Notes under the pieces: generated by a model | What the model was told of the DNA's origin: nothing | Databases searched by the model: none | What the model saw: only the letters and a program-made list of their open reading frames with translations | Position numbers and translations under genes: made by a program | Shown: piece after piece, positions 1 to 5,543 of the stretch | How the letters are laid out: every line of letters starts with the position of its first letter | Numbering within the stretch: the first letter of the stretch is position 1 | DNA from: Cytophagales bacterium | GTDB lineage: Bacteria > Bacteroidota > Bacteroidia > Cytophagales > Cyclobacteriaceae | NCBI GenBank assembly: GCA_003537495.1 | Contig: DPSB01000189.1 | Span: 1 to 5,836 of the forward strand | Length of the DNA: 5,836 nucleotides | Reading direction: 5' to 3'

Positions 1-2
1 CT

Positions 3-317
3 TTAGATTTTATTTTGAAGACTTATCCAACTGCCTCCGTTATACACTTGCGTATAACCTTTTGATTTCAAAATACTTTTAGCTGCACCACTTCGCATAC
101 CCGAAGCGCAGCACGTAATAATGGGTTTGTTCTTATCGGAAAGGCGACCGGTATTGTTGTTCAAGGTGTCGACCGGAATATTGACCGAACCCTTGATGTG
201 GCCTCCGGAATATTCGCTTTTGGTGCGTACGTCCAAAATTACGGCTCCGCTTTTCACCAACTCGGCATAATTTACTTTCGGCCCAAGTCCGAATAAACTT
301 TTCAATAATTCAATCAT
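3..317 (-). CDS. Single-domain rhodanese-like protein A (sulfurtransferase)
   Basis: This 104-residue protein is a complete single rhodanese domain, the size of the GlpE/PspE type. Visible family marks are DVRT (29-32) followed by E35, GHI (39-41), the NIP strand (46-48) and the active-site loop CASGMRS (70-76), with Cys70 as the predicted persulfide-forming residue. A second Cys (69) lies directly before it. No signal peptide is visible and residues 1-14 are only mildly hydrophobic, so it is probably cytoplasmic. Family members move sulfane sulfur from donors such as thiosulfate or persulfides to thiol acceptors; the substrate here is unknown. Its ATG overlaps the stop of rhodanese B in an ATGA, so the two should be translationally coupled. 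The two proteins are clearly paralogous. The TAA stop lies at the very edge of the window, so nothing is known of what follows. The domain call is firm; the physiological role is inferred. Confidence 0.93.
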   Translation of the reverse strand: MIELLKSLFGLGPKVNYAELVKSGAVILDVRTKSEYSGGHIKGSVNIPVDTLNNNTGRLSDKNKPIITCCASGMRSGAAKSILKSKGYTQVYNGGSWISLQNKI

Positions 318-607
318 ACCGTTTCAACATTTTGAGAAAGCAAATAGTTTATGGAAAGCCAACTTCCGGCATCTACGCAAGTAAGATTTTGTTCTTTTAA
401 TATATAGGTGGCCATAGCACTTCGGCCGCCCGATGCACAACACAGAATAAGCGGTTGCTTTAATTGCTGCAATTCATCTACGCGTTGCAATAATTCATTT
501 ACCGGAATGTTTACGGAGCAGGGAATGTGACCACCCTGATATTCGTGCGGAGTGCGCACATCTACAATAGTGCCTTCGTTTTTCTGAAGCAGTTCTTTGA
601 GGTTCAT
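314..607 (-). CDS. Single-domain rhodanese-like protein B (sulfurtransferase)
   Basis: This 97-residue single rhodanese domain is the upstream partner of rhodanese A. It carries DVRT (16-19), GHI (26-28), NIP (33-35) and the active-site loop CASGGRS (57-63), with Cys57 the predicted catalytic residue and Cys56 next to it. Two further cysteines (30 and 77) are absent from rhodanese A, which might allow disulfide formation or sulfur relay; that is inference. Both paralogs share CCASG-x-RS and the late GSW-[IL]-S motif (81-84 here), which suggests a tandem duplication. The gene starts 5 nt after the stop of the DUF6132 gene, with no obvious Shine-Dalgarno sequence, as is common in Bacteroidota. 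It has no signal peptide and should be cytoplasmic. A persulfide carrier working with the neighbouring membrane protein is plausible but not shown. Confidence 0.93.
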   Translation of the reverse strand: MNLKELLQKNEGTIVDVRTPHEYQGGHIPCSVNIPVNELLQRVDELQQLKQPLILCCASGGRSAMATYILKEQNLTCVDAGSWLSINYLLSQNVETV

Positions 608-612
608 ACTTT

Positions 613-813
613 TTATGCGTTTGATTTTTCTTTTTTAAACATGTTAACTACAAGGCCACCCATTAACGCACCGTACAACGATGAGTTTACCGGACTTGAA
701 GTAATAGGGCAGGAGCCCGAGATACAACCGATTTGTTGCCAATAGAGATAACCGACACCTAAGCCAATGCCAACACCAATAAGTGTAAGCCAGTATTTTT
801 TGAGAAGAGCCAT
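613..813 (-). CDS. DUF6132-type small membrane protein with conserved Cys pair
   Basis: This 66-residue protein has two predicted membrane helices (about 7-25, Gly-rich, and about 45-59) joined by a short loop with the signature GC-x-SG-x-CPITS (Cys30 and Cys35). The C-terminus is basic (KKEK) and probably cytoplasmic. The motif and size match, from memory, the DUF6132 family of Bacteroidota, whose function is not known. The Cys pair between the helices suggests thiol redox chemistry or sulfur handling at the membrane. Its position 5 nt before two rhodaneses recalls YgaP-like proteins, where a rhodanese domain is joined to two membrane helices; here the parts would be separate genes. A -7 box lies about 26 nt before the ATG, so this gene may head a three-gene transcript. 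An overlapping ORF in another frame of the same strand, reaching to 841, has no family features and is ignored. Confidence 0.88.
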   Translation of the reverse strand: MALLKKYWLTLIGVGIGLGVGYLYWQQIGCISGSCPITSSPVNSSLYGALMGGLVVNMFKKEKSNA

Positions 814-838
814 TTTGTTTCTGCCTTTTTTGCTGATG

Positions 839-846
839 CAAAGATA
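839..846 (-). promoter_or_regulatory. Bacteroidota-type -7 box upstream of the DUF6132 gene
   Basis: On the minus strand this reads TATCTTTG, a full match to the Bacteroidota sigma consensus TAnnTTTG. It would place the transcript start near position 832, about 19 nt before the ATG at 813. No TTG or TTTG element is present at the usual 19-21 nt upstream; that region is occupied by an inverted repeat instead. This would suit a promoter that needs an activator. It is supported only by motif match and position. Confidence 0.55.
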
Positions 847-850
847 GGCT

Positions 851-878
851 GGTAGTTGGCTGCCGATGTGTGACTACC
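851..878. promoter_or_regulatory. Inverted repeat, candidate operator between regulator and DUF6132 gene
   Basis: GGTAGT (851-856) and ACTACC (873-878) form a perfect 6-bp inverted repeat with a 16-nt spacer. It starts 2 nt beyond the stop codon of the Crp/Fnr-type gene and ends 4 nt before the -7 box serving the DUF6132 gene, with its centre roughly 32 nt upstream of the predicted transcript start. There is no U-run after it on the minus strand, so it is a poor intrinsic terminator. A dimeric regulator site, perhaps for the neighbouring Crp/Fnr protein, is possible, but it does not match the classical TTGAT-N4-ATCAA box and the spacing is wider than usual. A 6-bp repeat can also arise by chance. 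Confidence 0.35.
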
Positions 879-879
879 G

Positions 880-1473
880 TTACAGAAGGGAAATTTTATT
901 TCGGGCGAGTTTTACCAGGCCTTCGTTTTCCATTTGTTTGATTACACGCGAAACGGCTTCGCGGGCTGTGCCCAGTTCATCAGCCAATTGCTGATGGGTT
1001 ATGGAAATATCCTTGCTCTTGTAGAGCTCGGCTTTTTGTTTTAATAATTGCAATAGGCGCGAGTCCAACTTCTGAAACGCAATGGCGTTAACAGCGGTCA
1101 GTAATTCTTCAAAGCGTTTGTGGTAGAGTTTAAAAATAAAGTCCGACCACTCCGGAAATTTTTTGATCCATTCACTCGCTTTATCAACAGGAATAAAAAG
1201 TATTTCGGAATCTTCTTCGGCAACAGCTTTCAGTTTGCTGGTTTCGTTATGGATACCACCCAGAAACGACATGATGCAACTTTCACCTGGTGTGATATAA
1301 TAGAGTAAGATTTCATGGCCTTGCGGATCGGTGCGCATTACTTTCAAGCTGCCTTTCAGCACCAGCGGAATGGCTTTGATGTAACTATCTTCCTGCAGGA
1401 TAATTGAGCCGGTCGGAAATTTTTTCAGTTGGCCGTATTGCGATACTTCTTCTTTAAGCAGACTTTGAAACAT
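880..1473 (-). CDS. Crp/Fnr-family transcriptional regulator
   Basis: This 197-residue protein has the Crp/Fnr layout: an N-terminal cyclic-nucleotide-binding-like beta-roll (about 15-100) with the turn GS-LKV (41-45) and PGESC (62-66), a long dimer helix (about 105-150), and a C-terminal winged helix with a clear helix-turn-helix at about 158-183 (ITHQQLADELGTAREAVSR). The start ATG lies 4 nt after the stop of the PepSY-like gene, so the two are probably co-transcribed. The Cys cluster that binds Fe-S in true FNR is absent; Cys66 is the only cysteine. The Arg-Ser/Thr pair that contacts cAMP in Crp is not seen after the GE motif, where the sequence runs HNETSKLKAV, so cAMP binding is doubtful. 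Many Bacteroidota relatives share a PGESC motif. The signal sensed is unknown. Likely targets are its neighbours, including the unit starting at 813, by inference from context. Confidence 0.93.
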   Translation of the reverse strand: MFQSLLKEEVSQYGQLKKFPTGSIILQEDSYIKAIPLVLKGSLKVMRTDPQGHEILLYYITPGESCIMSFLGGIHNETSKLKAVAEEDSEILFIPVDKASEWIKKFPEWSDFIFKLYHKRFEELLTAVNAIAFQKLDSRLLQLLKQKAELYKSKDISITHQQLADELGTAREAVSRVIKQMENEGLVKLARNKISLL

Positions 1474-1477
1474 GGGC

Positions 1478-2023
1478 TTAAGATAGCAGGAATAAAAAGA
1501 TTAACGGAAAGATAATTCCCACTAAAGCCAGTTTCCAACCCCGACCCCAAAAACTGTTGGCGCCTTTTTGAATGAACATTCCCGTAAAGGCAATGATGAG
1601 CATGGCTACACCAAAAATATCAGAGTAATAAATCCACCATTTGCTGGTATCAACATGCAGTTTGGTCATTTGACCCAATATTGGTGTGGTTCGGTACGAT
1701 TCAATTTTTCCTTTGCCGCTTGTTAGGTCAACCTGCACATCATTGCTTACATATGAAATCTTAAGTGTGTTTCCATCCACAGAAAACCGTCTCAGTTGAT
1801 CGTCAATTTTATATTCTGATGTAAAGGCTGCAATAAATTTATCGTTCACAGAATCTTTTACCACAGTTTGCTTCAACTGAATTTCCTGCGCGTTGTAGGT
1901 GTATCTTCTAGGGTGCCAAGCTTGACGGTGGTTCAAAAAAATTCCTGAGAAAGAAAACGCGATGATCAAACCTAAATAGAAATATGCGATATCGCGATGG
2001 GTGTTACGGGCGGTGAGTTTCAT
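1478..2023 (-). CDS. PepSY-associated transmembrane-helix protein
   Basis: This 181-residue integral membrane protein has one helix near the N-terminus (about 12-31), a soluble segment (about 40-125) and two C-terminal helices (about 131-151 and 163-181). The N-terminal THR-D (8-11) and the helix exit SGIFLNHR (26-33) are typical of the PepSY-associated TM helix family, and the middle segment (about 45-110) resembles one PepSY-like domain. The conserved-looking LHVDTSKWW (122-130) leads into the second helix. The topology places the soluble part between the first and second helices, probably in the periplasm. Relatives occur with iron-uptake, cytochrome and ferric-reductase genes, and histidines 9, 32, 37 and 123 could serve haem or metal binding; this is inference. 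It is the first gene of the minus-strand group leading to the Crp/Fnr gene. No good -7 box was found directly upstream, and the gap to ffh contains a repeat. Confidence 0.82.
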   Translation of the reverse strand: MKLTARNTHRDIAYFYLGLIIAFSFSGIFLNHRQAWHPRRYTYNAQEIQLKQTVVKDSVNDKFIAAFTSEYKIDDQLRRFSVDGNTLKISYVSNDVQVDLTSGKGKIESYRTTPILGQMTKLHVDTSKWWIYYSDIFGVAMLIIAFTGMFIQKGANSFWGRGWKLALVGIIFPLIFLFLLS

Positions 2024-2069
2024 GGGGAGTTACAAGGGTTGAGCTGCTTTATCTGTGATCTTAGAGAAT

Positions 2070-2154
2070 CTTCGTGCATTTAGGGCCTTTGTGGTTCCTT
2101 AACTAAGTTAACTTTTGAACCACCAAGCCGCTAAGACACCAAGTTAGCACCAAG
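2070..2154. repeat. Degenerate palindromic intergenic repeat with CACCAAG units
   Basis: Two arms, 2070-2097 and 2117-2143, are imperfect inverted copies: aligned with one 1-nt gap, 21 of 27 positions match, ending in the shared GTGGTTC/GAACCAC. The middle holds a perfect small palindrome, TTAACT-A-AGTTAA (2099-2111). The right side contains three direct CACCAAG copies starting at 2121, 2137 and 2148. The element fills the non-coding gap between ffh and the PepSY-like gene. Similar 'caccaagacaccaag' strings flanking genes are, from memory, dispersed in many Bacteroidota and other environmental genomes, so this is probably a decayed member of a repeat family. On the ffh transcript it could fold into a long hairpin and help end transcription or protect the 3' end; it lacks a clear terminal U-run beyond the left arm. 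Confidence 0.7.
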
Positions 2155-2172
2155 GTTAGTTAAAAAGGGAAT

Positions 2173-3504
2173 TTACCTTCCAAAAGGATTCAAGGCATTC
2201 AAAGCGCGCTTACCACCGCCCATCTTGTTCATGGTCTTCATCATCTTGCGCATGTCTTCAAACTGTTTCAACAATTGGTTTACTTGTTGAATGGTAGTAC
2301 CACTTCCTTTCGCAATTCTGTTTTTACGACTGGAGTTGAGCTTGTCTGGGTTTTGTCTTTCATCCAATGTCATGGAGCGGATAATGGCTTCAATGGGTTT
2401 GAATGAATTATCATCAATGTCCACATCTTTTATAGCCTTGCCCATGCCGGGTATCATGCCCAGCAGGTCTTTCATATTACCCATCTTTTTGATCTGATCC
2501 AGTTGCGATAAAAAATCGTTGAAGTCGAACTGGTTCTTGCGCATCTTGGCATTTAGCCTGCGCGCTTCTTCTTCATCAAAAGTTTGCTGCGCTTTCTCTA
2601 CCAAACTCACCACATCGCCCATGCCCAAAATCCGGCTGGCCATACGGTCAGGGTAAAAGCGATCGATGGCTTCCATCTTTTCGCCCGAGCTGATAAACTT
2701 GATCGGCTTTTCTACAACTCTGCGAATGGAGAGGGCCGCGCCACCGCGGGTGTCGCCATCCATTTTAGTTAGCACTACACCATTAAAGTTAAGACGGTCG
2801 TTGAAGGCCTTCGCTGTGTTAACCGCATCCTGACCAGTCATGGCATCGACCACAAACAATGTTTCAGAAGGCTTAAGCGCTTCTTTTAACCGGGCAATTT
2901 CGTTCATCATCTCTTCATCCACAGCCAAACGACCAGCTGTATCGACAATGACAACGCGATGATTGTTTTTCTTGGCATGTTCAAGGGCTGCTTTCGCGAT
3001 CTTTACTGCATCCTCGTTTTCAGGTTCGGCATATACTTCCACACCTACTTGTTCACCCAATACTTTCAATTGATCGATCGCAGCCGGACGATAAATATCG
3101 CACGCGGTAAGCAATACCTGGCGGCCTTGCCGTTTCAGGTAGCTGGCCAGTTTTCCTGAAAAGGTTGTTTTACCAGATCCTTGCAAACCAGCAATCAGGA
3201 TAATGGCTGGGTTGCCATCTATTTTTATGTCTTCACTTTCGCCACCCATTAACAGGGTAAGCTCATCGCTGGTGATTTTGGTTAGTAATTGACCAGGCGA
3301 AATGGAGGTGAGCACGTTTTGGCCAAGCGCTTTTTCACGGATTTCGTCTGTTACCTCTTTGGCTACTTTATAGTTTACGTCCGCATCAATCAGCGCTTTG
3401 CGGATTTCCTTTACCGTAGTGGCAATGTTAATTTCAGTGATTCTTCCCTGGCCCTTCAGGGTTTGAAAGGCCTTTTCCAGCTTCAGACTTAAACTATCGA
3501 ACAT
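2173..3504 (-). CDS. ffh: Signal recognition particle protein Ffh (SRP54 GTPase)
   Basis: This 443-residue protein is full length for bacterial Ffh. It binds the 4.5S RNA and signal sequences of nascent membrane proteins and delivers ribosomes to FtsY at the membrane, using GTP. Domains in order: the N helical bundle (about 1-85); the G domain with P-loop GLQGSGKTT (106-114), the insertion-box region with DIYRPAA (136-142), DTAGR (188-192), TKMD (246-249) and the closing SSGE (272-275); and the Met-rich M domain (about 320-430), which includes the RNA-binding RIAKGSG segment (397-403) and a Met-rich helix near 418-429. No key residue is missing. The start MFDSLS is the usual family start. It lies 66 nt downstream of the metallophosphoesterase stop and has its own plausible promoter. 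The downstream gap contains a palindromic repeat. Identity is essentially certain. Confidence 0.99.
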   Translation of the reverse strand: MFDSLSLKLEKAFQTLKGQGRITEINIATTVKEIRKALIDADVNYKVAKEVTDEIREKALGQNVLTSISPGQLLTKITSDELTLLMGGESEDIKIDGNPAIILIAGLQGSGKTTFSGKLASYLKRQGRQVLLTACDIYRPAAIDQLKVLGEQVGVEVYAEPENEDAVKIAKAALEHAKKNNHRVVIVDTAGRLAVDEEMMNEIARLKEALKPSETLFVVDAMTGQDAVNTAKAFNDRLNFNGVVLTKMDGDTRGGAALSIRRVVEKPIKFISSGEKMEAIDRFYPDRMASRILGMGDVVSLVEKAQQTFDEEEARRLNAKMRKNQFDFNDFLSQLDQIKKMGNMKDLLGMIPGMGKAIKDVDIDDNSFKPIEAIIRSMTLDERQNPDKLNSSRKNRIAKGSGTTIQQVNQLLKQFEDMRKMMKTMNKMGGGKRALNALNPFGR

Positions 3505-3526
3505 GACATGTTAAATTAAGAGGCCG

Positions 3527-3561
3527 CAAAGTTAATGGGTATTTTGAAAGACAGAAACAAA
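3527..3561 (-). promoter_or_regulatory. Candidate Bacteroidota promoter for ffh
   Basis: On the minus strand a TTTG (3561-3558) is followed after 23 nt by TAACTTTG (3534-3527), a full match to TAnnTTTG. The transcript would begin near 3520, leaving a leader of roughly 16 nt before the ATG at 3504. The spacer is slightly longer than the usual 19-21 nt. The site lies in the short gap after the metallophosphoesterase gene, so ffh need not depend on read-through from it. Confidence 0.6.
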
Positions 3562-3570
3562 GATTTCGAT

Positions 3571-4407
3571 CTATTGATAAGCAGTTTCGTTCAGCTTCTG
3601 AACAGGATTCATAATATACGTCTGCATGCTGTTGTCTTTCAATAACTCTACAATCCGAAAGCCTTTATAAACTGTGCCCCAGCTACCGCCAATGTGCGAG
3701 TCGTACAGGTGTGGAATGGAGCCCAGCATTTTTTCGCCATCCTGATCGTGATCATGGCCATGAAAAACTGCTTTTACATTCGGATACTTTTGAATTAAAT
3801 CAGCGTAAGCCGGATTATCAATGCTGTTGGGTGTCCACTTTTGCTGGCCTATATGTAGAAAGAGAAAGATGTTTTGTTTGCGATGTGCTTCCAATTTTTC
3901 TTCCAGCCATTTCAGATCAGGAGAGAGGTATTCACCTTTTTCATTTGATGTAGTCATCATCAGAAAAACCTGCTTGCGGAAGATTTTTTCATAATTGAGC
4001 GGTACGTCCCACGTTTCCTGCCATTGGTTTGCGCTTACGCGATCATGATTGCCTTGCGTTACGCAGTATGGAACAGCTAGCTTTTCCAGATGTGGTTTAA
4101 GTTGCGGCATTAATTCCGGTTGATCGTGAATGAGGTCGCCATTCACAACACAGGCATCGAGCGGAAGTTCTTTGTGGAAGTTGTTGATGTGCGATACGAA
4201 CTCCGTTATGAATTTATCGAAATCGGTATTGGGTTGTCCGTAATGACTATCACTACCCACTGCAAATCGCAACACCACATTTTTTTGGTTGCTTAAAATA
4301 TCGGCTGCAGAAATGAATTGCCCACCGGTAATCATGTACGCGGAAGATAGGGCAAAGCCTTTCAGAAATTTTCTGCGCGAGTTTGTTGGGTTGTGTTTAG
4401 CTTCCAT
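3571..4407 (-). CDS. Tat-signal metallophosphoesterase (calcineurin-like)
   Basis: This 278-residue protein carries all main motifs of the calcineurin-like metallophosphoesterase fold: D-x-H (D53, H55), GD (90-91) with H94, GNHD (119-122), the isolated His of FLHIG (H185) and GHDH (217-220). These should bind two metal ions and hydrolyse a phosphate ester, as in class III cyclic-nucleotide phosphodiesterases and other relatives; the substrate cannot be told from sequence. The N-terminus holds an exact twin-arginine motif, SRRKFLK (10-16), followed by a hydrophobic stretch (17-28), so the folded enzyme is predicted to be exported by Tat. That makes a role in breaking down cytoplasmic cAMP for the nearby Crp-like regulator unlikely. 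The start overlaps the end of the preceding 75-aa gene by 11 nt, indicating co-transcription. The fold is secure; function is open. Confidence 0.92.
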   Translation of the reverse strand: MEAKHNPTNSRRKFLKGFALSSAYMITGGQFISAADILSNQKNVVLRFAVGSDSHYGQPNTDFDKFITEFVSHINNFHKELPLDACVVNGDLIHDQPELMPQLKPHLEKLAVPYCVTQGNHDRVSANQWQETWDVPLNYEKIFRKQVFLMMTTSNEKGEYLSPDLKWLEEKLEAHRKQNIFLFLHIGQQKWTPNSIDNPAYADLIQKYPNVKAVFHGHDHDQDGEKMLGSIPHLYDSHIGGSWGTVYKGFRIVELLKDNSMQTYIMNPVQKLNETAYQ

Positions 4408-4624
4408 GCTTAATGCCTTCCAAAGTTAATTCAACCACAATCAGGTTCTTGTTAAAATTAGAATAAAGAAGTTTTACCAAATCTTTATTTTGCAGGTTGT
4501 TGGCAAACTCAAAGCCTCGGTCAAACTCAGCAGCCGGCCAGTTTAAAAATTCCATTACGTTGCCCATGCTTCCTTTCTTTACCAAACTTTGAAGAACATG
4601 TTTTTCGGTTTCAGTCAAATTCAT
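4397..4624 (-). CDS. Small protein of unknown function, possible winged-helix fold
   Basis: I do not recognise a family for this 75-residue protein. It has no signal peptide, no membrane segment and no cysteine. The predicted pattern is helix (about 4-17), helix (about 20-28), helix (about 30-47), then two strands (about 48-54 and 61-68) ending in VELTLEGIKHGS. A helix-helix-helix-strand-strand order with a final 'LTLEG' resembles the end of a winged helix as in MarR-like or PadR-like proteins, but this is only a shape match. The coding call rests on the 11-nt overlap with the metallophosphoesterase gene, the sensible amino-acid composition and a plausible promoter 16-50 nt upstream. It would be the first gene of a two-gene transcript. 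Confidence 0.72.
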   Translation of the reverse strand: MNLTETEKHVLQSLVKKGSMGNVMEFLNWPAAEFDRGFEFANNLQNKDLVKLLYSNFNKNLIVVELTLEGIKHGS

Positions 4625-4632
4625 AAGCCTAG

Positions 4633-4660
4633 TTGATTGTTAAAGGTAAATTTATTTTTG
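4633..4660 (+). promoter_or_regulatory. Candidate promoter of the AraC-family gene
   Basis: A TTG at 4633-4635 is followed after 17 nt by TATTTTTG (4653-4660), a full match to the Bacteroidota -7 consensus TAnnTTTG. The transcript would begin near 4667, only about 10 nt before the ATG at 4677, so the leader is very short. The -7 box overlaps by 2 nt that of the opposite-strand promoter. Confidence 0.55.
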
Positions 4661-4676
4661 TTTATTCAAGTCGCAA
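4647..4676 (-). promoter_or_regulatory. Candidate promoter of the 75-aa protein / phosphoesterase unit
   Basis: On the minus strand TTG (4676-4674) is followed after 19 nt by TAAATTTA (4654-4647), which matches TAnnTTTG except for the last base. The spacing is ideal for Bacteroidota. The start would be near 4640, about 16 nt upstream of the ATG at 4624. It lies face to face with the AraC-gene promoter, with the -7 boxes touching. Confidence 0.45.
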
Positions 4677-5483
4677 ATGAATTACCAACGCATTGAACCG
4701 GATGAAAAGCTGAGCCTGTGGGTGGATTGTTACTGGTTTGCGGAAAGCACCAACATGATTCGCGAGAAAAAGAAAATTATTCCGGATGGCTTTCCGGAAA
4801 TCATTTTTCATTATCGCGACCCGTACCGCATCAATATTTCAGGTGCGTGGAAGCAACAAGGTAAAAACCTGCTTGCCGGACAAATCAGTAACTTCTTTTA
4901 TTTGGAAAATACGGGAGCTTCGGGAATGGTTGGAATAAAATTTAAACCTGCTGCCCTTGCACAACTGTTTGAATTAAATATGGCTGATCATACCGATCTG
5001 GTTATTCCGCTACCTCGTATTATCATTAGGGCATTTGCCGGTATACCAGACTCAGTAAATGATCCCCTCGAACCCCTTCAGTTTGCACAGTTACTGAATC
5101 ACGAACTTGGTCTAATCGTTCCGCTTCGGAATGATGAGAGTCAAAAAGTTGAACGGGCCCTTGATTTGATTTTTGAACGTAATGGCAATTTAGAGGTAAA
5201 TGAATTATTGGATCAGCTCGCCATTACCGAGCGCCAGTTGCAGCGACTGTTTAATAAGTATGTTGGATTGCCACCCAAGTTTTATTGTCGGATAATTCGC
5301 TTCAGTCGGATTTTTAGTTTGATGGAACAACACGATGCTTCGTGGGTCGAGATTGCCTTGGAGTCGGGCTATTATGATCAATCGCATTTTATCCGAAACT
5401 TCAAAGCGTTTACGGGCGAAGATCCTTCTGCGTATTTGTTTGAAGAGGAGACATTGGCAAATTTTTTTATGAAACGCATCTGA
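4677..5483 (+). CDS. AraC-family transcriptional regulator with DUF6597-like N-terminus
   Basis: This 268-residue DNA-binding protein has an N-terminal domain (about 3-110) with the marks of the DUF6597 type found in Bacteroidota AraC proteins: L-WVDCYW (14-20), IPDGFPEIIFHY (35-46) and MVGIKFKPAAL (84-94). The C-terminal AraC domain (about 160-255) has two helix-turn-helix units: LEVNELLDQLAITERQLQRL (172-191) and WVEIALESGYYDQSHFIRNF (223-242), followed by FTGEDPSAYL (245-254), the usual end of the domain. The ligand is unknown. It diverges from the small-protein/phosphoesterase unit across a 52-nt gap and could control it and itself, as is common for divergent regulators; this is inference. 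The exported DUF6265-type gene starts 60 nt downstream on the same strand and may be a co-transcribed partner. The ATG is preceded by a strong -7 box. Confidence 0.94.
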   Translation: MNYQRIEPDEKLSLWVDCYWFAESTNMIREKKKIIPDGFPEIIFHYRDPYRINISGAWKQQGKNLLAGQISNFFYLENTGASGMVGIKFKPAALAQLFELNMADHTDLVIPLPRIIIRAFAGIPDSVNDPLEPLQFAQLLNHELGLIVPLRNDESQKVERALDLIFERNGNLEVNELLDQLAITERQLQRLFNKYVGLPPKFYCRIIRFSRIFSLMEQHDASWVEIALESGYYDQSHFIRNFKAFTGEDPSAYLFEEETLANFFMKRI

Positions 5484-5543
5484 TTGTCGGGTTTGTACAA
5501 TATCACGAAATGCGGCTGACTTACTTTTCGGAAAAAAAGATTT

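Noticed and set aside
644..841. 65-aa open frame on the minus strand overlapping the DUF6132 gene
   Set aside because: It runs in another frame of the same strand over the same DNA, has no membrane or family pattern, and would begin inside the predicted -7 box region.
2151..2184. Possible promoter for the PepSY-like gene (TTTG-N22-TAACCTTG on the minus strand)
   Set aside because: The -7 box has a mismatch in its conserved part, the -33 element lies in the ffh coding end, and the leader would be over 100 nt through the repeat; too weak to list.
2291..3492. Several plus-strand open frames of 60-70 codons inside ffh
   Set aside because: They are antisense shadows of a highly conserved gene with no motifs of their own.
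3571..4407. Phosphoesterase as a cAMP phosphodiesterase (CpdA-like) acting with the Crp-type regulator
   Set aside because: The enzyme has an exact Tat motif and is probably exported, the regulator lacks the cAMP contact residues, and ffh lies between them.
5483..5501. ATTGT...ACAAT inverted repeat and the TTGTACAA palindrome after the AraC-family gene
   Set aside because: The stem is only 5 bp and AT-rich with no following U-run, so it does not support a terminator; an 8-bp palindrome is expected by chance.
5493..5529. Possible separate promoter of the DUF6265-type gene (TTG, then TACTTTTC)
   Set aside because: The -7 match is imperfect and the spacer of about 26 nt is too long.
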